Below are positions 1-4,887 of a stretch of 8,385 bases of DNA, in pieces. Where the stretch lies: the NCBI GenBank assembly GCA_020442225.1, contig JAGRKR010000362.1, forward strand, positions 1 to 8,385, given 5' to 3'. The notes beneath the pieces were generated by a model, which made no database searches, was not told the DNA's origin, and saw only the letters and a list, made by a program, of their open reading frames with translations. The DNA is from Hyphomicrobiaceae bacterium (lineage in GTDB: Bacteria; Pseudomonadota; Alphaproteobacteria; Rhizobiales; Hyphomicrobiaceae). Position numbers and translations under genes: made by a program. Positions within the stretch are counted from its first letter, which is position 1. Every line of letters begins with the position of its first letter.

Positions 1-363
1 AAGCTGCTGACCATCCCCTACCGCTACCTGTTCCCGGCCATCCTGACATTCTGCGTCATCGGCGTCTTCAGCACGCAAAACAACGTCTTCGACATCTACG
101 TCGTCGCCGCCTTCTCCGTGCTGGCCATGATCGTCCTGAAGCTCGGCTTCCCGCCCGTGCCGCTGCTGCTCGGCTTCATTCTCGGGCCGATGATGGAGGA
201 GCACTTCCGCACCGCGCTCGTGCTCTCACGGGGCGACTTCCTGGTGTTCTTCAAGCATCCGATCTCGCTGGCTCTGTTGATCACGGCTGCCCTGCTGCTC
301 TGCCTCGTGCTGCTGCCACGCGTGCGCAAGGGCCGCGAGCAGGCCTTCCAGGAGGACGCCTGA
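1..363 (+). CDS. tctA: Tripartite tricarboxylate transporter permease, TctA family (C-terminal end, 5' truncated by window)
   Basis: This is the last 120 residues of the large membrane subunit of a TTT-type secondary carrier. That subunit imports carboxylates such as citrate across the inner membrane, using a periplasmic TctC receptor and a small TctB subunit. The reading frame is open from base 1 and ends at TGA 361-363. The visible part is almost entirely hydrophobic, with membrane spans at about residues 5-22, 30-47 and 90-108. It contains the family-typical C-terminal block LGPMMEEHFRTALVLSRGD (about residues 61-79), followed by FVFF-like and basic tail segments (PRVRKGREQ). The start, TctB and TctC would lie upstream, outside the window. 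The gene is co-directional with the Pht5-like gene 130 bp downstream and probably in the same operon. The substrate cannot be read from this fragment. The family call is firm. Confidence 0.93.
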   Translation, partial: KLLTIPYRYLFPAILTFCVIGVFSTQNNVFDIYVVAAFSVLAMIVLKLGFPPVPLLLGFILGPMMEEHFRTALVLSRGDFLVFFKHPISLALLITAALLLCLVLLPRVRKGREQAFQEDA

Positions 364-483
364 GCGCTCCTGCAACGACCGGTGGCCCGGCTTCGTGTCC
401 GGCCGTCCTCGTGCGCGAAGCCGCGAGAAGACGATTGAGCTGCGCCCATCCTTGGAGCACAGTTAGGGGTCTGGACAAATCCT

Positions 484-487
484 GGAG
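484..487 (+). promoter_or_regulatory. Shine-Dalgarno GGAG that decides the start of the Pht5-like gene
   Basis: GGAG lies six bases before ATG 494 but only three bases before the in-frame TTG at 491. Normal spacing therefore favours ATG 494 over the longer TTG reading. Confidence 0.6.
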
Positions 488-493
488 ACATTG

Positions 494-1483
494 ATGAGCG
501 ATATGACGTTGAGTCTGGCCTGCCTGCCGACCGATCGGTCGCGGGCCGTGCTCGAGGGGCGAATTCGCATTCCAGGGGTCTCGATCCGGCCCATGCCGGG
601 CACGCCGGGAGAGATCTTCGTCAAGGCGCTCAAGGAGCAGGCCTTCGACATCACCGAGATGTCCATGGCGAGCCACATCATGGAGACGGCGCGTGGCACG
701 GCAACGTACGTCGGCGTGCCGATCTTCCTGTCGCGGCTGTTCCGCCATTCGGCGATCTACGTGCGCTCCGACCGCGGCATCGACCGCCCGGAGGATCTCA
801 AGGGCCGGCGCGTCGGCGTGCCGGAGTTTCCCCAGACGGCAGGCATGTGGGTTCGGGGCATCCTGCGCGACGAGCATGGCGTCGGGGTGCGTGACGTCTC
901 CTGGCGCATCGGCGGACAGGATGTAGCACGCGCCAGCCGGCGCAGCGACGTCGTCCTGCCCGCAGGGCTCGACGTCGCCGCCATCCCCGACGGCGAGACG
1001 CTCAACGGCCTGCTCGCCAAGGGGGAGCTCGACGCGATCATCTCACCGCATCCACCGCCCTACTACGGCGATGCCGGCGTGCCGGTCCGTCGCCTGTTCG
1101 AGGACTACGCTGCGCGCGAGGCGGACTATCACACGCGCACCGGCTTCTTCCCGATCATGCATTGCGTGGCCATCCGCAAGTCGCTCGCTGCGGCGCATCC
1201 GGAGTTGCCACTCAAGGTTTTCCGGGCGTTCGTCGATGCGCGCAATCTGGCGATGCAGGATCTCGAGCACATCGACGTGCTCCGCGTCTCGCTGCCGTTC
1301 CTGCACAAGGCCATGGCCGAGATGCGGGCGTTGATGGGCGCGGACCTCTGGCCCTACGGCTTCGCACGCAACCAGAAGGAACTCGCCGCCATGACGCGCT
1401 ACGCCCATGAAGACGGTTTGACGGCGAGCGCGCTGGACCCCGCCGCGCTGTTCCACCCGTCCACGCTCGGCCTAACGGCTTGA
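494..1483 (+). CDS. 4,5-dihydroxyphthalate decarboxylase-like protein / NMT1-type substrate-binding fold
   Basis: This 329-residue protein belongs to the family named after Pht5, 4,5-dihydroxyphthalate decarboxylase. That family has the two-lobed periplasmic-binding type II fold shared with NMT1/PhnD-like solute receptors. Visible family motifs are DITEMS (53-58), FRHSAIYV (83-90), RVGVPEFPQTAGMWVRGIL (106-124), FFPIMHCVAIRKSL (218-231) and LWPYGF (285-290). Length is normal for the family (about 320-340). No signal peptide is visible, which fits a cytoplasmic enzyme better than an exported receptor. However, most annotated members have no proven decarboxylase activity. It lies between a TctA permease gene and an Ldh2 dehydrogenase gene on the same strand, so it probably handles the same organic acid, either as an enzyme or as a binding protein. 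The start was chosen from the GGAG spacing; an in-frame TTG at 491 is the alternative. Family confidence is high, function low. Confidence 0.88.
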   Translation: MSDMTLSLACLPTDRSRAVLEGRIRIPGVSIRPMPGTPGEIFVKALKEQAFDITEMSMASHIMETARGTATYVGVPIFLSRLFRHSAIYVRSDRGIDRPEDLKGRRVGVPEFPQTAGMWVRGILRDEHGVGVRDVSWRIGGQDVARASRRSDVVLPAGLDVAAIPDGETLNGLLAKGELDAIISPHPPPYYGDAGVPVRRLFEDYAAREADYHTRTGFFPIMHCVAIRKSLAAAHPELPLKVFRAFVDARNLAMQDLEHIDVLRVSLPFLHKAMAEMRALMGADLWPYGFARNQKELAAMTRYAHEDGLTASALDPAALFHPSTLGLTA

Positions 1484-1547
1484 CGCCTCGCGTTGCGGGC
1501 TCACGCCCCTCACGCCCTAGCGAAACTACAGGATCAAGGAGTTCCTC

Positions 1548-2600
1548 ATGCCCGTCGTGCCAGTCGATCGCCTGCGTACCATCGTGAAGACCCTGCTCAT
1601 GTCCGCGGGAGCCTCGGAGAGCGAGGCCGCCACCGTCTCGCGCTATTCCGTCGCCGCGAACCTCGCGGGCCACGACTCTCATGGTGTCATTCAGATTCCG
1701 ACGTACATCGATCGTATCGGCAAGGGCCACATCGTCCCTGGCGCACCCTTCGAGATCAAGCAGGAGAGCCCGACGACCACGGTTATCGACGGCAACTGGG
1801 GCTTCGGCTACGTCGTCGCCGAGAAGGCGATGCAATTGACCATCGAGAAGGCGCGCAAGTCCAACGTGGCGGCGACGACGATCCTGCGCCAGAGCCATAT
1901 CGGCCGCGTGTCCGCCTATCCGCTGATGGCCGCCGAAGCCGGCATGATTGCCATCATGACGGCGGATTCCGGCCGCTCGCCGAAGTCCGTGGCACCCTTC
2001 GGCGGCCGCGCGCCGCGCCTTGGCACGAACCCGATCTGCATTGCGGTGCCGTCCGACCTCGAGGCGCCCTTCTACATCGACATGGCCACGTCCGGAGTGG
2101 CGGTGGGCAAGATCAAGCTCGCGGAGGCTCGCGGACAGACGATTCCGGAAGGCTGGATCGTCGACAAGGAGGGCAAGCCGACCACCGATCCGGCGGATTA
2201 TGGCCGTGGCGGCGTCGTGCTGCCACTGGGTGGTGCGGAGGGCCACAAGGGCTATGGCCTATCAGCCATGATCGAGGTTCTGTCGGCGCTGCTGCCGGGG
2301 CTCGGTTTCGGTGTCGATCCGACCGGGCGGCACAACGACGGCTGCTTCATCGCCGTCTTCAACGTGCCGGCGTTCCGTGACCTCGCCACCTTCAAGCGGG
2401 AGGTTGCCGACTTTGCCCGCTACCTCAAGGAGACGCCCACGGCCGATGGCTTCGACGAGGTGCTTTATCCCGGTGAGGTCGAGTACCGGCGGGAGCAGGA
2501 GCGACTGAAGGCCGGTGTAGGCGTCGAGGAAAAGACCTGGAAGGCCTTCGTTGACCTCGCCGGCAAGTTCGGCGTCGCCAGCGAGCTGGGTCTTGCCTAG
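1548..2600 (+). CDS. Ldh2-family malate/L-lactate/2-ketoacid NAD(P)-dependent oxidoreductase
   Basis: This 350-residue protein of the Ldh2/MDH2 superfamily belongs to a family that is distinct from classical Rossmann-type lactate and malate dehydrogenases. Members reduce or oxidise 2-hydroxy or 2-imino acids with NAD(P)H in the cytoplasm (malate, sulfolactate, ureidoglycolate, delta-1-piperideine-2-carboxylate). Visible motifs are GHDSHGV (41-47), SHIGRVSAYP (116-125) containing the conserved histidine H117, GTNPICIAVP (159-168), DMATS (178-182) and the glycine-rich EGHKGYGLS (231-239). Length matches the usual 330-360. ATG 1548 is preceded by a strong AAGGAG at 1536-1541 with six-base spacing. 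The gene starts 64 bp after the Pht5-like gene and is the last gene of the + strand cassette, ending at the palindromic junction. Substrate specificity cannot be assigned; the context suggests oxidation of a hydroxyacid taken up by the TctA system. Confidence 0.93.
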   Translation: MPVVPVDRLRTIVKTLLMSAGASESEAATVSRYSVAANLAGHDSHGVIQIPTYIDRIGKGHIVPGAPFEIKQESPTTTVIDGNWGFGYVVAEKAMQLTIEKARKSNVAATTILRQSHIGRVSAYPLMAAEAGMIAIMTADSGRSPKSVAPFGGRAPRLGTNPICIAVPSDLEAPFYIDMATSGVAVGKIKLAEARGQTIPEGWIVDKEGKPTTDPADYGRGGVVLPLGGAEGHKGYGLSAMIEVLSALLPGLGFGVDPTGRHNDGCFIAVFNVPAFRDLATFKREVADFARYLKETPTADGFDEVLYPGEVEYRREQERLKAGVGVEEKTWKAFVDLAGKFGVASELGLA

Positions 2601-2659
2601 AGCCCGATCGCCGGAGATGGAAGCGTCCGCGCTTCCATCGAAGGCGTGAATCGGTCTCT
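2599..2659. repeat. Imperfect palindromic intergenic repeat (REP-like), full copy
   Basis: This 61-bp element begins on the last two bases of the Ldh2 stop codon. Its outer arms pair as AGAG/CTCT, CCGAT/ATCGG and GCC/GGC with small bulges. Its core is a perfect 10-bp stem, GATGGAAGCG (2616-2625) with CGCTTCCATC (2630-2639), around a TCCG loop. The first 22 bases recur exactly at 2666-2687. The architecture resembles the short palindromic repeats scattered between genes in many Hyphomicrobiales genomes, but membership of a named repeat family cannot be shown from one locus. Confidence 0.6.
2616..2639 (+). terminator. Perfect 10-bp hairpin after the Ldh2 gene (possible terminator, core of the repeat)
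   Basis: The stem GATGGAAGCG/CGCTTCCATC with tetraloop TCCG starts 16 bases after the Ldh2 stop codon. No T-tract follows (GAAGGCG comes next), so it is not a canonical intrinsic terminator. It could stop transcription weakly or protect the 3' end of the mRNA. Confidence 0.4.
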
Positions 2660-2665
2660 GGAGCA

Positions 2666-2687
2666 AGAGCCCGATCGCCGGAGATGG
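2666..2687. repeat. Second, partial copy of the palindromic repeat (left arm)
   Basis: These 22 bases are identical to 2599-2620, giving a 67-bp period. After 2687 the sequence diverges from the first copy. A short CCATCGG at 2726-2732 can still pair with the CCGAT and GATGG segments of this arm, so it may be a decayed full element rather than a half. Confidence 0.7.
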
Positions 2688-2703
2688 CGCCACGGCGCGA
2701 GGA

Positions 2704-2727
2704 GGAGGCGGGGCGATGCCCGCCTCC
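2704..2727 (-). terminator. GC-rich hairpin just downstream of the aminotransferase gene
   Basis: GGAGGCGGG (2704-2712) pairs perfectly with CCCGCCTCC (2719-2727) around a six-base loop. The hairpin lies eight bases beyond the stop codon of the leftward aminotransferase gene. On the - strand it is followed by TCCTCG rather than a run of T. It is probably the terminator or 3' border of the - strand operon, at a convergent gene end. Confidence 0.5.
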
Positions 2728-2734
2728 ATCGGTT

Positions 2735-4033
2735 TCAGGCCGGGGCCTTCTCGGAAATCTCGTCGAAGGCGGTCGACCAGGCGGCCAGAGTCTTGGCAAC
2801 GTCGGCCTCGTCGTGGGCGAGGGAGATGTAGTACTTGCTCTCGCCCTTCAGGATCCCCTGGGCTTGCAGGGCGCGGTTGAGGCGGCGCATGCGGTCGGCG
2901 TTGCCCGAGTGCATGCCCCTGTAGTCACGCACCTCCGACGACGTGAAGACGAGGTCGAAGAGCGGCGCCTCGCCGATGACCTGCGCCGCGATGCCACGCT
3001 CCTTGATGAGAGCCTTGAGCCCGCTGCGCAGACGATTACCTGTCGCGAACAGCCGATCGTAGGCGCCGGGCTCGGAGAGGACGCCAAGCGTCGCCAGTCC
3101 GGCCGCCGCGGCGACGGGATTGCCGCTGAGCGTGCCGATCTGCGGCATGTAGCGATCCTCGGGCACGGCGCCCTTGTCGAAATGCTTCATGATGTCGGCG
3201 CGGCCCGCGACCGCCGCCAGCGGGAAGCCGCCGCCGACGACCTTGCCGAGGGTGCAGACGTCGGGCGTGACGCCGTAGTAGGCCTGTGCACCGCCATAGG
3301 CGAACCGGAAGCCGGTCACGACCTCGTCGAAGATCAGCGGGATGCCGAGAGCGGCCGTGACCTCGCGCAGCGCCTCGAGGAAGCCGGGCTTCGGCGGCAG
3401 CAGTCGCTGGAAGGGCTCCACGATGACGCCGGCCAGCTCGTCGCGATGCTGGCGGATGATGTCGGCGGCCGCGTCCGCGTCGTTGAACGGCGCGATCAGC
3501 ATTTCCCCGCGCACTGCGTCGGGGATGCCGGCCGAGTCGGGTGTCGCCACGGGGAAGTTCCCGGGTCGCTTGGGCGACATGCTCATGAGCGCGTAGTCGC
3601 CCATGCCGTGGAAGCCGCCCTCGAACTTCAGGATCTTCTCCTTGCCTCGGTAGGCGCGCGCCAGCCGCATCGCATAGTGCGTCGCCTCGCTGCCGCTCGA
3701 CGTGAAGCGGACCTTCTCCGCGCAGGCCACGGCCTTGCAGATCGCCTCGGCCAGCAGGATGCCGTTCTCGTTGTTGACGAAGAAGGTCGTGCCGCGCGGA
3801 ATCTGGTCGAGGACGGCCTCCATCACCTTCGGATGCGCATGCCCGATCAGCATTGGTCCGGAACCGAGGAGGAAGTCGACGTACTCGTTGCCGCTGTGAT
3901 CCCACACGCGCCCGCCGCGGCCCTCGCGGATGACGATGTCGTGGGTGACATTGCCGAAGGTGCCGGCCGGCAGGTAGGTCTTGGCCTTGTCGATCAGACT
4001 CTGCTCGTACTCGTTGATGTGCCGTGTGGTCAT
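2735..4033 (-). CDS. PLP-dependent class III aminotransferase (glutamate-1-semialdehyde 2,1-aminomutase-like)
   Basis: This 432-residue cytoplasmic enzyme of the HemL-type (COG0001) aminotransferase family has fold type I. Visible motifs are SGSEATHYAMRLAR (113-126), which binds the cofactor phosphate, GFHGMGDYA (140-148), IFDEVVTGFR (234-243) with the PLP-ring aspartate D236, TLGKVVGGGFP (261-271) with the Schiff-base lysine K264, and TLSGNPVAAAAG (301-312). Length is normal for the family. It has GGGFPLAAVAGR where many true HemL proteins read GGGxPVGAxGG. With the SDR neighbour, this favours a catabolic or biosynthetic aminotransferase over the tetrapyrrole enzyme. ATG 4033 is preceded by GAGGAG (on + 4042-4047) with eight-base spacing. 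It lies 38 bp after the SDR gene, so the two are probably co-transcribed. The substrate is unknown. Confidence 0.93.
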   Translation of the reverse strand: MTTRHINEYEQSLIDKAKTYLPAGTFGNVTHDIVIREGRGGRVWDHSGNEYVDFLLGSGPMLIGHAHPKVMEAVLDQIPRGTTFFVNNENGILLAEAICKAVACAEKVRFTSSGSEATHYAMRLARAYRGKEKILKFEGGFHGMGDYALMSMSPKRPGNFPVATPDSAGIPDAVRGEMLIAPFNDADAAADIIRQHRDELAGVIVEPFQRLLPPKPGFLEALREVTAALGIPLIFDEVVTGFRFAYGGAQAYYGVTPDVCTLGKVVGGGFPLAAVAGRADIMKHFDKGAVPEDRYMPQIGTLSGNPVAAAAGLATLGVLSEPGAYDRLFATGNRLRSGLKALIKERGIAAQVIGEAPLFDLVFTSSEVRDYRGMHSGNADRMRRLNRALQAQGILKGESKYYISLAHDEADVAKTLAAWSTAFDEISEKAPA

Positions 4034-4071
4034 TGCGATCTCTCCTCGCCTCTTGATCGGTATCCGTCCCG

Positions 4072-4770
4072 TCAGAATTTCTCGACCCAGGGCCTCAGCT
4101 CGACCTCGAGGCTCCAGGCGCTGCGCGGCTGCTTCAGAACGGCCATGTAGGTCTGTGCGATTGCGTCAGGATCGAGCAGGCTGTCCGCCTCTCCCGCGGC
4201 CTCGGTGCGCCCCTTGTCGGCATTGCGGACACCACCGTCGATGACGAAATGGGCGACATGGATGCCCTTGGGCTGCATCTCGCGCGCGAGCGATTGCGCC
4301 AGGCCCCGGAGGGCGAACTTGCCCATGGCGAACGGAGCGGACTGGGCATATCCTTTGACGCTCGCCGAGGCGCCGGTGAAGAACAGTGCGCCGCGGCCTT
4401 GCGGCACCATACGACGCAGCGCCTCCTGGGCGACGAGGAAGCCTCCGTACGCCGAGACGTTCAGCGTTTCGGCGACCTTCATGGGATTGAGCTCCAGGAA
4501 CGGGCCTCTCACGCGAAAGCTGGCGTTGTAGACGACGAGATCGATCTGGCGGCTCCAGGCGCGATCGAGCTCCGTGAACACGGCTGCGACCTCGTCGATC
4601 CGCGTCGCGTCGCCAGAGAGAAGCATGGCGCCGGTTTCCTTCGCGAGGGAGGCCAGCTTGTCGGTATTGCGCGCGGCCAGCGCCACCCGATAGCCGTCCT
4701 TGGCCAGGTGTCGCGCCAGAGCCGCGCTGATGCCGCTGCCGGCGCCGACGATGAGTGCAGTCGAGGACAT
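4072..4770 (-). CDS. Short-chain dehydrogenase/reductase lacking the catalytic tyrosine (SDR_c10-like)
   Basis: This 232-residue Rossmann-fold protein has a cofactor site LIVGAGSGIS (6-15), where the third glycine of the usual GxxxGxG is Ser15, and a VYNAS motif (80-84) in place of NNAG. The substrate-loop region FTGASASVKG (131-140) keeps the serines. The canonical YxxxK reads FAMGK, so the catalytic Tyr is Phe147 while Lys151 is kept. The tail HFVIDGGVRNADKG (174-187) and W229 near the C-terminus complete the chain. These departures match what is known of the classical SDR subgroup 10, which has an incomplete glycine motif and no active-site Tyr. They therefore look like subfamily traits rather than decay. 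ATG 4770 is preceded by CGGAGA (GGAG on + 4777-4780) with six-base spacing. It precedes the aminotransferase by 38 bp. Catalysis, if any, cannot follow the usual SDR proton relay. Confidence 0.9.
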   Translation of the reverse strand: MSSTALIVGAGSGISAALARHLAKDGYRVALAARNTDKLASLAKETGAMLLSGDATRIDEVAAVFTELDRAWSRQIDLVVYNASFRVRGPFLELNPMKVAETLNVSAYGGFLVAQEALRRMVPQGRGALFFTGASASVKGYAQSAPFAMGKFALRGLAQSLAREMQPKGIHVAHFVIDGGVRNADKGRTEAAGEADSLLDPDAIAQTYMAVLKQPRSAWSLEVELRPWVEKF

Positions 4771-4799
4771 TCAGATCTCCGGAGGTCTTCAAGCGATGT

Positions 4800-4819
4800 G
4801 GCCGGGGGGCGTCCCGGCC
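4800..4819 (-). other. Hairpin in the gap between the channel gene and the SDR gene
   Basis: GGCCGGG (4800-4806) pairs with CCCGGCC (4813-4819) around a six-base loop, within the 117-bp gap 68 bases after the channel stop codon. No T-tract follows on the - strand (ACATCGC). It may attenuate read-through from the channel gene into the SDR/aminotransferase pair. In DNA this GC-rich such stems also arise by chance. Confidence 0.3.
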
Positions 4820-4887
4820 CGGTTCTTCGGTCGGGGCAGTGTCTCGCTGCCGACAGTCCGATGCAAGCGGTTCCGTCACCCGGCTCG

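Noticed and set aside
364..490. Short inverted repeats around CTTCG/CGAAG and GGCC/GGCC after tctA
   Set aside because: The stems are only five or six bases with large loops and no T-tract, which is not enough to call a terminator or riboswitch.
1212..2246. 344-residue open frame on the - strand opposite the Pht5-like and Ldh2 genes
   Set aside because: It straddles two real genes and their RBS, and shows no family resemblance.
2735..4033. Naming the aminotransferase hemL
   Set aside because: The motif after the catalytic lysine differs from typical HemL and the neighbours are not tetrapyrrole genes, so only the family is claimed.
2684..4150. 488-residue open frame on the + strand opposite the aminotransferase
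   Set aside because: It mirrors the aminotransferase gene, has Arg/Ala/Gly/Asp-rich low-complexity composition and no recognisable motif. It is an antisense shadow caused by high GC at third codon positions.
4838..4866. Possible promoter (TTGCAT and GACACT with 17-base spacing on the - strand) before the SDR gene
   Set aside because: The -10 match is poor. In this GC-rich background it is not distinguishable from chance.
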